Positions 1-6,991 of a DNA stretch of 14,254 nucleotides are shown here, piece by piece. Each line of letters starts with the position of its first letter. The first letter of the stretch is position 1. Source of the stretch: DASWHD01 sp036393335 (GTDB lineage: Bacteria > CG2-30-53-67 > CG2-30-70-394); assembly GCA_036393335.1 (NCBI GenBank), contig DASWHD010000225.1:1-14254 (forward strand), given 5' to 3'. A program made the position numbers and the translations under genes. Under the pieces are notes generated by a model, which saw nothing but the letters and a program-made list of their open reading frames with translations, ran no database searches and was not told where the DNA came from.

Positions 1-38
1 AGGGGCATGGGGTTGGGGATGGGAGGAAACCTTGCGTC

Positions 39-356
39 TCACTTCACGGTATGCACCGCGAGCTGTACGCCCTCCTGCTTCTGGAGACAGTCGATCACCT
101 CGAACAGGTTCCGGGCCTGCGGGTTCCCCTTGGGGCTGAACATACGCATGAGGCTCTTGGAGGACTTGTGGGTAAGACCGCCCAGCTCCTCGAACCCGAT
201 GGTGGCGTTGATGTAGTCCCGCAGAACCGCCTTGCCGGTCTCCACGTCACCGGAGAGGAGACATTGCACCCCCTCCTTGAGCAGGGCCTCACGAAAGAGG
301 GGGTCCCGTTCCACGTTGGCCTGGATCGTCTCTCGGAAATCCCGTGTCAGTGCCAT
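39..356 (-). CDS. HTH antitoxin of a RelE/HigB-type module
   Basis: This 105-residue protein looks like the DNA-binding antitoxin that neutralises the toxin encoded just upstream and represses their shared promoter. The first half (about 1-50) is mostly helical and contains 'GKAVLRDYINATIG'. A helix-turn-helix-like segment at about 54-80 carries 'GFEEL' and 'SSKSLMRMFSPKGNP', typical of the Xre-like antidotes paired with HI1419-upstream-family toxins. The ATG at 356 is preceded by AAGGAG overlapping the toxin stop codon. Two bases separate the genes, so they should be translationally coupled. The reading frame is open as far as 704, but the upstream part is an out-of-frame translation of the toxin and is not part of this protein. 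Family assignment is from recognisable sequence; the toxin-neutralising role is inferred from family and neighbour. Confidence 0.8.
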   Translation of the reverse strand: MALTRDFRETIQANVERDPLFREALLKEGVQCLLSGDVETGKAVLRDYINATIGFEELGGLTHKSSKSLMRMFSPKGNPQARNLFEVIDCLQKQEGVQLAVHTVK

Positions 357-358
357 GG

Positions 359-685
359 CTAACTCTCCTTCGACTTGCGCCTCTTGTACTCCTGCCACAG
401 GGCGTGGGCGGCCTCGATGTCTTGTCGCTGGCGCTGCTTGGTGCCGCCGCCCAGCAGGATGACAACGGTCTCTCCATCCTTGCCGAAATAGATCCGGTAA
501 CCGGGACCGAAGTCGATCCGGGCCTCGAAGACGCCGCGCCCGACGCCCTTGGTATTGGACAAATTGCCGTGCTGCATTCGGATGACGGCGGTCGCCACCT
601 TGGCCCTGGCCTGCGGGTGGAGGCGGTTGAACCAGTGGGCATAGGGGCTGCGGCCGGTCGGGTCGAGGTATTCTCGAATCGCTAT
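359..685 (-). CDS. RelE/ParE-superfamily (HigB-like) toxin, start codon uncertain
   Basis: This is a toxin of the RelE/ParE superfamily (Gp49/HI1419-upstream group), presumably an mRNA interferase acting at the ribosome. The family signature is clear: 'GVGRGVFEARIDFGPGYRIY', then 'ILLGGGTKQRQRQDIEAAHALW'. The homologous frame begins near 'IREYLDPTGRSPYAHWF' at about 683, giving around 108 residues, the normal family length. In that frame there is no ATG, GTG or TTG between the upstream stop and a GTG at 598. A start at 598 would delete the first beta-strand and helix. The only early candidates are ATA (683-685) or ATT (677-679). Either an ancestral ATG has mutated, disabling the toxin, or a very rare start is used. 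The end position is firm; the start is a judgement from homology. The antitoxin follows 2 bases downstream. Confidence 0.65.
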   Translation of the reverse strand: MAIREYLDPTGRSPYAHWFNRLHPQARAKVATAVIRMQHGNLSNTKGVGRGVFEARIDFGPGYRIYFGKDGETVVILLGGGTKQRQRQDIEAAHALWQEYKRRKSKES

Positions 686-692
686 CCTTGAT

Positions 693-721
693 AAGGTACC
701 ACATGCGTTACCATCTGTCTA
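693..721 (-). promoter_or_regulatory. Candidate promoter with imperfect palindromic operator for the RelE-type module
   Basis: On the minus strand TAGACA (716-721, 5 of 6 matches to the -35 consensus) and TACCTT (693-698, weak -10) are 17 bases apart. Between and over them lies an 18-base imperfect inverted repeat at 695-712 (GGTAnCnCATGnGnTACC, 7 of 9 pairs). This matches the usual layout of a TA autoregulatory operator. The transcript would begin almost at the toxin reading frame, leaving no room for a Shine-Dalgarno sequence. This rests on visual pattern only. Confidence 0.35.
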
Positions 722-803
722 TCTCCTGGACGATAGGAGCAACGATTCCACTCGCCGAGCCCTTGCGGCTTCGCGCGTTTGCGGTACGTGGTGCACAGAC
801 GGA

Positions 804-3185
804 TCAGGCGGCGAGGTAGAGCTGGGATTCGAGCTCGCGGAGCGCCCGCAGATACTGGGCCTTGCCGCCGAAGCGCTGGATGATCTCTACCGGGGTGCCG
901 AAGCGATCGAAGGGCTGCACCCGCAGGATGTCCAGGGCCTCGATGCTCTCGATGCCCTCGTCCGCGTACTTGTCCAGCAGGGCGTCCAGCACCGCGCGGG
1001 CCTGGTCGCCGTAGCGGGTGAAGTAGTCACGCTTGCGCACCTGTGCGGCGCGCTCGCGACGGGTGAGAGGCGGCCGGCCAAAGGCGACGTGGCAGACGAG
1101 GTCGAAGGGGTCGTAGCCCCGGCCCACCTGGTTGGCGAGGGCGTCGAGCAGGACGCCCTGCTCCTCGAGCTCGTGGACGATCGCCCGCTTCTGGCCGGCG
1201 TCGCTCCAGTGGTGGAGGAAGTCATCGAGCGACGCGTAGCGGTCGGCGATCCGGTGGCGGGTGTAGTCCTTGAGGGATTCGGTGATGAGCTTGCCGTCCT
1301 TGCCGTAGTACTGGACCCGCTCGGCGACCACGTAGACCGGAACGTCGTCGACGACGTACTTCACGTGGCCCGGACCATCGGGTGGCCAATTGTCGATGAT
1401 GATCGTGCCCCCGTTGTCCCCATCGCCCGGAGGGATCGTGTCGCCCCCATCGTCCGGCGGCACCGGCGGCTCATCCGGGCCGGGCTCGTAGATCTGCACC
1501 GGGTCGCCGTCGAAGGCGGGGTCGGCGAACAGCTCCGTCGCCTTCTTGAAGTCCATGATGGTGAAGAAGTACTTGCCGTAGTCCTCGTTGATGCGCGTGC
1601 CGCGGCCGATGATCTGCTTGAACTCGGTCATCGACTCGATGCGCTGGTCGAGGACGATCAGCTTGCACGTCTGGGCGTCGACGCCGGTGGCCATGAGCTT
1701 GGAGGTAGTGGCGATCACCGGGTAGCGGCTCTCCGGGTCGATGTAGTGGTCCAGCTCAGCCTTGCCCTCGGGGTTGTCGCCGGTGATGCGCATCACGTAG
1801 CGATGGTTGTCGGCGGCGAGGTCGGGGTTCTCGTTGACCAGGGCCTGGCGCATGCGCTCGGCGTGGTCGATGTCCTCGCAGAAGACGATGGTCTTGTCGA
1901 AACGGCCGGTGGCCTTGAGGAAGTCGCTCACCTTGCGGGCGACGAGCTGGGTGCGCTGTTCCAGGACCAGGTCGCGGTCGAAATCGCGCTGGTTGTAGAT
2001 GCGGTCTTCGATGACCTCGCCGTGCTTGTCGACCTTGCCGCGCTCCGGCTGCCAGCCGGCGAGGTCCTTGTCGAAGTCGATGCGCACCACCTTGTACGGG
2101 GCGAGGAAGCCGTCCTCGATCCCCTGCTTGAGGAAGTAGGTGTAGACCGGCTCGCCGAAGTACTGGATGTTGGAGATGTCGCGGGTCTCCTTGGGGGTGG
2201 CGGTCATCCCGATCTGGGTGGCGGAGGAGAAGTAGTCGAGGATCTCCCGCCACGCCGACGCCTCGGCGGCGCTGCCGCGGTGACACTCGTCCACCACCAC
2301 CAGGTCGAAGAAGTCCGGCGAGAACTGGCGGTAGATGTTGCGCTCTTCCTCCGTGCCGGAGACCGCCTGGTAGAGGGCGAGATATACCTCGTAGGACTTG
2401 TCCACCTGACGGTGGGTGATCTTGGTCATCGCCGACCCGAACGGCTTGAAGTCGTTGGTGCGGGTCTGGTCCACCAGGATGTTGCGATCGGCGAGGAAGA
2501 GGATCCGTTTCTTGGTCCCGGCCTTCCACAGCCGCCAGATGATCTGGAAGGCGGTGTAGGTCTTGCCCGTGCCGGTGGCCATCACCAGAAGGATGCGCTG
2601 CTGGCCGCGGGCAATGGCTTCGATGGTGCGGTTGATGGCGACGAGCTGGTAGTAGCGCGGTGCCTTGCCGCTGGCGTCGGAGTGGTAGTCCTGGGTGAAA
2701 ACGCGTGTGGTGGTCTCATCGAACCCCTTCCACTCGCGATAGCGTTGCCAAAGAGTCTCTGGCGAAGGGAAGTGGCCGAGCGAGATCTCCTCCTCCGCCG
2801 GCTTGCGGGTGCCGGTGCGGTCGTGGGCGAGGAAGGCGTCGCCGTTGGAGCTGAAGACGAAGGGCACATCGAGCGCGTCCGCGTACCCGAGGGCCTGCTG
2901 CATGCCATCGCCGACCGTGTGGTTGTTGTCTTTCGCCTCGACGACGGCGAGGGGGATGTTGGGCTTGTAATAGAGGATATAGTCCGCCCGCTTCGCCTCC
3001 CCGCGACTGACCTGGCGCCCACGCACGATCACCCGCCCGACCGTGAAGCTCACCTCCTCACGGACCTGGGTGTGGATATCCCATCCCGCCGCCGCAATCG
3101 CGGGTGTGATGAACTTGGTGCAGATGTCTCGCTCGCTAAGGGATTTTTTGTCGAGCACTCCCACCCCGCTGGCATCGTCCGACAC
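804..3185 (-). CDS. hsdR: Type I restriction endonuclease subunit R (HsdR, EcoEI-like)
   Basis: This is the ATP-driven translocase/nuclease subunit that, together with HsdM and HsdS, cuts unmethylated foreign DNA away from its recognition site. The 793 residues are full length for the EcoEI-type family. The N-terminal PD-(D/E)xK nuclease shows 'KRADYI' (D68) and 'VVEAKD' (E83, K85). The helicase has Walker A 'MATGTGKT' (202-209), box II DECH (299-302), 'GMTATP' (326-331), and motifs V-VI 'TSKLMATGVDAQTCKLIVLD' and 'QIIGRGTR' (524-531). An acidic proline/glycine linker at about 567-606 precedes the C-terminal HsdR domain that contacts the methylase. The start is GTG at 3185 without a clear ribosome site; GTG codons 8 and 10 are alternatives, and conserved similarity begins only at about residue 12. 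Neither hsdM nor hsdS is in the window, so this copy is either an orphan or relies on subunits encoded elsewhere. Confidence 0.93.
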   Translation of the reverse strand: MSDDASGVGVLDKKSLSERDICTKFITPAIAAAGWDIHTQVREEVSFTVGRVIVRGRQVSRGEAKRADYILYYKPNIPLAVVEAKDNNHTVGDGMQQALGYADALDVPFVFSSNGDAFLAHDRTGTRKPAEEEISLGHFPSPETLWQRYREWKGFDETTTRVFTQDYHSDASGKAPRYYQLVAINRTIEAIARGQQRILLVMATGTGKTYTAFQIIWRLWKAGTKKRILFLADRNILVDQTRTNDFKPFGSAMTKITHRQVDKSYEVYLALYQAVSGTEEERNIYRQFSPDFFDLVVVDECHRGSAAEASAWREILDYFSSATQIGMTATPKETRDISNIQYFGEPVYTYFLKQGIEDGFLAPYKVVRIDFDKDLAGWQPERGKVDKHGEVIEDRIYNQRDFDRDLVLEQRTQLVARKVSDFLKATGRFDKTIVFCEDIDHAERMRQALVNENPDLAADNHRYVMRITGDNPEGKAELDHYIDPESRYPVIATTSKLMATGVDAQTCKLIVLDQRIESMTEFKQIIGRGTRINEDYGKYFFTIMDFKKATELFADPAFDGDPVQIYEPGPDEPPVPPDDGGDTIPPGDGDNGGTIIIDNWPPDGPGHVKYVVDDVPVYVVAERVQYYGKDGKLITESLKDYTRHRIADRYASLDDFLHHWSDAGQKRAIVHELEEQGVLLDALANQVGRGYDPFDLVCHVAFGRPPLTRRERAAQVRKRDYFTRYGDQARAVLDALLDKYADEGIESIEALDILRVQPFDRFGTPVEIIQRFGGKAQYLRALRELESQLYLAA

Positions 3186-3205
3186 GACCGCCGGCTGACG
3201 TGGAT

Positions 3206-3234
3206 ATTGTCGCCTCTGGCGCTAGACGTGCCAA
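3206..3234 (-). promoter_or_regulatory. hsdR: Candidate hsdR promoter
   Basis: TTGGCA (3229-3234) and GACAAT (3206-3211) lie 17 bases apart on the minus strand, with 5 of 6 and 4 of 6 consensus matches. The predicted transcript start at about 3199 is 14 bases before the GTG. This fits hsdR having its own promoter now that hsdM and hsdS do not precede it. It is a visual match only. Confidence 0.35.
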
Positions 3235-3620
3235 CCTCCGCAACAATGCCGCCCCGGTGCAGGTTATGGTTGGATCCCAGTCGCCCGGGATGAGATCGCT
3301 ACCAGCGTCAGCCACGGGTCTGGATTGCGTGCGGCAATGCAGCGCCGGTCTCCGTGGTAACGGCCGTCGGCCGCAACGTTCATGTATCGTGGAATCGAAG
3401 TCCTGGAGCCGCCCTCCCGCTTCGCCGAGCGATGTCAACGCCGCGCGCGGCGCCGCGCAGACTGGCTCACCGGGAGCGCGAAGAGGCGAACCAAGGAGTC
3501 TGCTAGAGTCGCGCGGCTCGTTTGCCGGCTGGCGGATCCCGGGGTCGCGCGGTCGATGTGTCCAAGGGAACATCACCAAGGCGGGATCCTTGCGAATGAA
3601 TGGTGCGGGAGAGGACGAGC

Positions 3621-3689
3621 GCGGCATATGGGAGATCGCGTGGAATTCGTGCGGCTCGGGATCATGGGGTATCCCATCGCCGGGTGGCT
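3621..3689 (+). pseudogene. 5' fragment of a 3-hydroxyisobutyrate-dehydrogenase-like gene
   Basis: These 69 bases match 6622-6690 at 59 positions (about 86%), including the sequence around the ATG. Translation from 3628 gives 'MGDRVEFVRLGIMGYPIAGW', against 'MGGRVAFVGLGVMGYPMAGW' in the other copy. This is the Rossmann nucleotide-binding start (GxGxxG region) of the 3-hydroxyisobutyrate dehydrogenase family. Here the first glycine of the motif has become Arg. Similarity stops abruptly after 'GWL', and the frame ends at 3720. It is a relic too short to fold, left by a duplication or by an insertion/deletion event. Confidence 0.65.
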
Positions 3690-3737
3690 GATCCTCGGCG
3701 TGGTCCGCTGCCTCGCGTGACCCGCCGTCTCGTGAGG

Positions 3738-4352
3738 TCATCGACGCCGGAGTGCCTCCGCCACGAGGCCCAGCATGCCGGTGAGCCCCCGGCTGCGGGC
3801 GATGGTCCACAGCTTGGAGGTCTGGGAGTAGAGGAAGGTGCAGGGGTGGGCGAGGTTCTTGTCCCAGGCGTGGTCGTACTCCCACACCTTGTGGCCGGTG
3901 GCGCCGAGGTCGCGGAGGATCTCCGCGCTGCGGCTCCGGTCGCGATCGAGGGAATAGACGTTGATGGCGCTGGGATCCCCCTTCCAGTACTTGGCGCCGG
4001 GGATCTCACCGCCGTCGATTTACGGCGCCAGGCGGCCGGCCAGCGACTCGATCCGCGCGAGGGTGTCAAAGACGATCCACTTACCGCCATGGCGAAACCA
4101 GTGGCGATCGGGGGCCCGGTCCCCCGCATCCGGTGACAGCCACGTCCAGACTGGGTCGCTCCTTCTGCGCATGAGACGAGTCTTCCTGGGGCGGACGATC
4201 CTCCCGTAAGCATAGTCACCGATCACCACCGGATGCGGCGCACCGTGGCGCAGCGAATGCCTTGGGTCGTCGAGGTCGCGAGACAGCCGATCTTCGACGC
4301 AGTCGAGGAGTTCGTCGCCGGTGATGTCCTCCGGGTCGGACGCCCAGTTCAC
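3738..4352 (-). pseudogene. Conserved protein interrupted by one in-frame stop (possibly phosphothreonine-lyase-domain-like)
   Basis: One reading frame runs from a possible GTG at 4352 to TGA at 3738-3740, broken only by a TAA at 4020-4022. Both sides look coding: before it 'DPVWTWLSPDAGDRAPDRHW' and 'HGGKWIVFDTLARIESLAGR'; after it 'IDGGEIPGAKYWKGDPSAIN', 'VYSLDRDR' and 'KVWEYDHAWDKNL'. The product would be about 204 residues. From memory, this style (W-x-W-L-S, H-G-G-K-W, KYWxGDPSAI-VYSLDRDR) matches bacterial proteins annotated as 'putative phosphothreonine lyase domain-containing'; I cannot confirm this without a search. A single base change (for example CAA to TAA) explains the stop. The true N-terminus is uncertain because the frame stays open beyond 4352. 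It could also be a sequencing error or two separately translated pieces. Confidence 0.55.
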
Positions 4353-4563
4353 CTCCGCAGGGGCAGCGGAGATGGTCTCGCGTGGTCCGTGCACAACGAC
4401 GCCTGCGGCGACCGATCTCGCCGTTTCTCCTCGGCGCTGCGGACCCGGAGCCACTTGTGCCGGGCTGCCGGGAACCGTGTGGGATGCCGGCGCCTCGCTC
4501 GTGCGGCCCGGCTGCTCCAGGCCGCGGCCGGTGTGGCAGGGCGGCTATCCCACGGGGGCTCCA

Positions 4564-4863
4564 TCAGCTTGCTTTCAGGAGGGTGGGGGGAAGGGTCTTG
4601 AGCCGCTGGGCGGCGCGATAGATGTCGACCGCTTCCTGGGCGTTGAGCCAGAACTCCGGCGTGGTCTTGAACGCCGCGCCCAGCTTCAAGGCCATCTCGG
4701 CCGTCACCGCCGAGCGCCCGTTCACGATCCGGTTGATGACCTTCACGTCGCACCCCAGGTGATCGGCAAGCTGTTTCTGGGTCAGCCCGAGGGGCACGAG
4801 AAACTCCTCCTTCAGAATCTCTCCTGGTGTGGTCGGTGTCCTACGCATCGCACGCGTCGCCAT
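4564..4863 (-). CDS. higA: HigA-family antitoxin
   Basis: This 99-residue Xre-type antitoxin binds the HigB toxin and represses the higBA promoter. It opens with the family's 'TTPGEILKEEFLVPLGLTQK'. The HTH follows at about 27-52 ('LTQKQLADHLGCDV' then 'VINRIVNGRSAVT'), and then comes 'MALKLGAAF' with 'TPEFWLNAQEAVDIYRA'. The ATG at 4863 is chosen because AGGAG sits 7 bases before it; an internal ATG at 4848 lacks a comparable site. The gene lies 13 bases downstream of higB in the toxin-first order typical of HigBA. Both genes appear intact. Confidence 0.92.
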   Translation of the reverse strand: MATRAMRRTPTTPGEILKEEFLVPLGLTQKQLADHLGCDVKVINRIVNGRSAVTAEMALKLGAAFKTTPEFWLNAQEAVDIYRAAQRLKTLPPTLLKAS

Positions 4864-4876
4864 GATTTGCTCCTGC

Positions 4877-5167
4877 CTAGTGGTCATCGACGATGTCGAC
4901 CTCTGCCGGTCCCAGGTCACCCCACCGGAAGACGACTCGCCATGGATCGTTGATGCGAATGCTATGGAGCCCCGCCAGATCTCCGACCAGCGCCTCCAGT
5001 CGGTTCCCGGGCGGAGAGCGAAGATCGGCAAGCTGCTGCGCGTAGTGGAGCATGTCGAGTTTTCGTCTGGCGATGCTCGCGACTCCCGCCCACCCGACGC
5101 GCTTCGCCACACGCCCGGTAACGAAGAACTCCTCAACCCTGGGGTTCGCAAAGCCTTGAATAGCCAT
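4877..5167 (-). CDS. higB: HigB-family toxin (RelE superfamily)
   Basis: This is a ribosome-dependent mRNA interferase of the HigB family, 96 residues long. Visible family features are 'IQGFANPRVEEFFVTGR' at the N-terminus, 'ARRKLDMLHYAQQLADLRSP' in the middle, and 'LHSIRINDPWRVVFRW' followed by 'VDIVDDH' at the C-terminus, which is the usual complete end. A start at ATG 5182 would add five residues, but that codon lies inside the likely -10 box. ATG 5167 sits about 4 bases after the predicted transcript start, so the message is probably near-leaderless. No ribosome-binding site is visible, which agrees. Confidence 0.9.
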   Translation of the reverse strand: MAIQGFANPRVEEFFVTGRVAKRVGWAGVASIARRKLDMLHYAQQLADLRSPPGNRLEALVGDLAGLHSIRINDPWRVVFRWGDLGPAEVDIVDDH

Positions 5168-5177
5168 GCCGGAAATG

Positions 5178-5206
5178 AGCATACTTACATGAGGTATACC
5201 TCACAA
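5178..5206 (-). promoter_or_regulatory. higBA promoter
   Basis: TTGTGA (5201-5206) and TATGCT (5178-5183) are 17 bases apart on the minus strand, four matches out of six in each box. Transcription would start near 5171, 4 bases before the higB ATG. The spacer holds a perfect palindrome, so a bound HigA dimer would block RNA polymerase directly. Confidence 0.5.
5190..5203. promoter_or_regulatory. Palindromic operator, probable HigA site
   Basis: TGAGGTATACCTCA is a perfect 14-base palindrome lying between and touching the -35 box of the higBA promoter. Xre-type HigA antitoxins bind such dyads to autoregulate. The site is seen directly in the sequence; the binding protein is inferred from position. 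Confidence 0.6.
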
Positions 5207-5357
5207 TGGCGTCCTACCCCATACCGTGACCGGTCGATGGGCGGCTCCGCAGGCGTCGACAATGACCGTCGAGCCGTATCGTGGTGTGCGGCGTCGTGAC
5301 CCGCCTCCACCACTTCCGCCTACGCCTCCCCCCAGAGGCAAGTACGGAGAAGGTCCT

Positions 5358-5612
5358 TCACAACGCGGTGTCGGCGATCTGCGGTTCCACCCGCTCATGG
5401 CCGACCCACCGGTGTGCGTAGACGAGGCACGCCTGGAGGTCTTCCCACTCCGGCCACGGGTAGCCCGCGAGGATGGTCTCCGGCGCATCCCCCGCCGCGA
5501 GCATGCCCAGCGCGTGCTCCACGGCCAGGCGCCGTCCCCGGATCACCGGCTTGCCGCCGAAGAACTTCGGGTTGACCGTGATGCGCGCCAGGAGTGTCGT
5601 CTCAGCGACCAT
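5358..5612 (-). CDS. DUF433 (VapB45-like) antitoxin, apparently without a toxin
   Basis: This 84-residue protein has the DUF433 signature: 'ITVNPKFFGGKPVIRGRRLA', then 'GMLAAGDAPETILAGYPWPE', 'EDLQACLVYAHR'. DUF433 proteins are small helix-turn-helix antitoxins, usually followed by a DUF5615 PIN-like RNase gene. GGAGG precedes the ATG at 5612 with 5 bases of spacing. In the 175 bases downstream I see no DUF5615 start and no recognisable remnant, so the antitoxin appears to be alone. mazF lies 72 bases upstream on the same strand. Confidence 0.85.
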   Translation of the reverse strand: MVAETTLLARITVNPKFFGGKPVIRGRRLAVEHALGMLAAGDAPETILAGYPWPEWEDLQACLVYAHRWVGHERVEPQIADTAL

Positions 5613-5684
5613 TCGCGCCTCCGTGTTCGCTGGATCTCACCCGATTGCCCAGATCGATGCCTGTTCACCGTCCGCCGCTGGCGC

Positions 5685-6053
5685 CTACCGAACAGGGCCT
5701 TCACAGCCGAGAAATTCGCACAGCGCGGCCTGGAAGCCGGACCAATCGTCGGGCGACAGGCGTCCCAGGGTGCGGAGGATGAGGGCGCGGGAGAGGGTGA
5801 CGAACTTCATGCGCACCAGCGACAGTTTCGGGAGGCCGGCGGCCTGCCACTCCTCCACCCGGTAGTCGCCCTCGCGCGGCGGCGTGGTGAGGCGACTGGT
5901 GACGAAGGCGATGGTGAGGTCGCCCGAGCGGTTCGAGCTGGCCGGGGAGACCACGAGGGCCGGTCGTTTCATGGAGCGGCTCTGATCGGTGAAGGGAAAC
6001 GGTACCAGGACGAGATCGCCCGGGGTCGGCTCAGAGGTCGTCGTAGACGGCAT
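5685..6053 (-). CDS. mazF: MazF/PemK-family toxin (mRNA interferase)
   Basis: This is a 122-residue sequence-specific endoribonuclease of the MazF/PemK fold. Features are the opening strand 'PTPGDLVLVPFPFTDQS', the active-site loop 'KRPALVVSPASS' with the conserved Arg-Pro, 'LTIAFVTSRLT' with the conserved Thr/Ser, and 'LVRMKFVTLSRALI' then 'LGRLSPDDW'. The ATG at 6053 lies 23 bases inside the end of mazE and has no visible ribosome site, so translation probably depends on coupling to the antitoxin. It appears complete. Confidence 0.92.
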   Translation of the reverse strand: MPSTTTSEPTPGDLVLVPFPFTDQSRSMKRPALVVSPASSNRSGDLTIAFVTSRLTTPPREGDYRVEEWQAAGLPKLSLVRMKFVTLSRALILRTLGRLSPDDWSGFQAALCEFLGCEGPVR

Positions 6054-6258
6054 CGTCGGGATTGTCCCACTCCGCGAAGGCCCCCTCGGCGAGGGCCAAC
6101 CACGCCCGATCCTCCGAGCGGGCCTTGCGGATCAACACCTCTCCCTCGCCGTGGATCTCGAATACGAGTCGATCCCCCCGCTCCACGCCCAGCCGTTCCC
6201 GCACCTCCCGGGGCAGGGTGAGCTGGTACTTGCTCGTGATGGTTGCGCTGGTCGCCAT
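6031..6258 (-). CDS. mazE: AbrB/MazE-family antitoxin
   Basis: This 75-residue SpoVT/AbrB-fold antitoxin has the standard swapped-hairpin DNA-binding N-terminus 'ATITSKYQLTLPREVRERLG', then 'GDRLVFEI'. The acidic tail 'AFAEWDNPDDAVYDDL' would fill the MazF groove. An AAGGAG lies 10 bases before the ATG at 6258. Antitoxin-first order and the 23-base overlap with mazF are typical of MazEF modules. Confidence 0.92.
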   Translation of the reverse strand: MATSATITSKYQLTLPREVRERLGVERGDRLVFEIHGEGEVLIRKARSEDRAWLALAEGAFAEWDNPDDAVYDDL

Positions 6259-6536
6259 CCGACGAAGGCTCCTTTCTCCTTACGCCTTACTCCAACCTAC
6301 CACCAGATCCCGTGACCAACAAGACGGCCTCGCTTCGCGGATGGGTGCGGCTGTGCCGGGGCCTGCGTTGTTGCATCATGGCCTCTCCGCTGAAAGCTCA
6401 CGGAGAAGCCTTCCCTGGAGAGTGATCGGCCGCGGCCATTGCATCGCGCTCCCCGTGACCAGTCCTCTCCGCGGCTTGGCGGCTTTGCGAGAGACCCAAG
6501 GCGGGTATGCTGTGCGCTAGCTTCTGGAGACCGCAG

Positions 6537-6620
6537 ATGAGTCGAGTCGAATCCTTTAACGCCCGGGTGCGCGCCGTGTTCGACGAGGAGCTGGCGGCAT
6601 TTCGTGCGTCGATCGACTAG
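6537..6620 (+). CDS. Possible 27-residue peptide or gene remnant
   Basis: A short frame, 'MSRVESFNARVRAVFDEELA' plus 'AFRASID', starts at an ATG with GGAGA 6 bases upstream and ends 8 bases before the dehydrogenase relic. The composition is amphipathic-helix-like and looks coding, with GC-rich third positions. It may be a real small gene ahead of the dehydrogenase or the leftover of a larger one. I do not recognise a family. Confidence 0.25.
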   Translation: MSRVESFNARVRAVFDEELAAFRASID

Positions 6621-6628
6621 GGCGGCGC

Positions 6629-6983
6629 ATGGGAGGGCGCGTGGCATTCGTGGGGCTCGGGGTCATGGGGTATCCGATGGCCGGCTGGCTGCGTCGCACC
6701 GGGCACGAGGTCACGGTATTCAATCGCACCGCGGCCAAGGCGCGGGTGTGGGCCGAGGAGCACGGGGGAAGCGTCGCCGCCACACCGGCCGAGGCGTCGG
6801 CCAACGCCACCTCGTCTTCCCCTGTGTCGGCGATGATCCCGACGTGCGGGCGGTGGTGCTAGGGCCGGGTGGGGTCCTGTCCGCCATGCGCCCCGGCTCC
6901 GTATTCGTGGACCATACGACCGCCTCCGCCGATCTCGCGCGGCAGATCGCCGCCGCGGGCGGCGAGCGCGGGGTCGCCTGTAA
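6629..6983 (+). pseudogene. 3-hydroxyisobutyrate-dehydrogenase-like gene, frameshifted and truncated
   Basis: The N-terminal NAD(P)-binding half of a beta-hydroxyacid dehydrogenase is recognisable: 'VAFVGLGVMGYPMAGWL' (GxGxxG), 'GHEVTVFNRT', then 'GGSVAATPAEASANA'. Near 6816 the coding sense shifts frame, consistent with one lost base, and continues as 'LVFPCVGDDPDVRAVVLGPG' and 'MRPGSVFVDHTTASADLARQ'. The family motif FVDxxT is kept, as 'FVDHTT'. Similarity ends at about 6980, after some 117 of the usual 290 residues, so the catalytic lysine domain is missing. The antitoxin gene begins immediately after, suggesting that its insertion or a deletion removed the 3' part. A second, much shorter copy lies at 3621-3689. 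Confidence 0.75.
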
Positions 6984-6991
6984 GCCCCATC

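Larger units (their letters stand above)
3186..3737 (+). other. Gene-poor stretch between hsdR and a broken gene
   Basis: About 550 bases carry no coding region I believe in. The long plus-strand frames here give Ser/Arg/Gly-rich translations with no domain resemblance. The stretch holds the candidate hsdR promoter at its left end and a 69-base remnant of a dehydrogenase gene at 3621-3689. Nothing else is recognisable: no tRNA, no CRISPR repeat and no insertion-sequence end. Confidence 0.5.

Noticed and set aside
1089..3293. A 734-codon open frame on the plus strand opposite hsdR
   Set aside because: It is antisense to a clear, motif-complete HsdR. Its Val/Gly/Leu/Asp-rich, low-complexity translation is typical of a frame opposite a high-GC gene.
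3200..3691. Plus-strand 163-codon frame upstream of hsdR
   Set aside because: The translation is rich in Ser, Arg and Gly with no domain features, and it runs out of frame across the dehydrogenase relic.
3662..4219. Minus-strand 185-codon frame
   Set aside because: It is a shadow in another frame of the interrupted gene at 3738-4352, whose own frame gives protein-like sequence on both sides of the stop.
5183..5357. Possible DUF5615 toxin remnant downstream of the DUF433 gene
   Set aside because: None of the minus-strand frames shows the PIN-like start expected; I see only a short GCCTC/GAGGC hairpin just after the stop.
6259..6536. Possible small gene or tRNA between mazE and the dehydrogenase relic
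   Set aside because: No tRNA T-loop or acceptor pairing and no convincing coding frame was seen; only a weak TATGCT-like promoter box near 6510.
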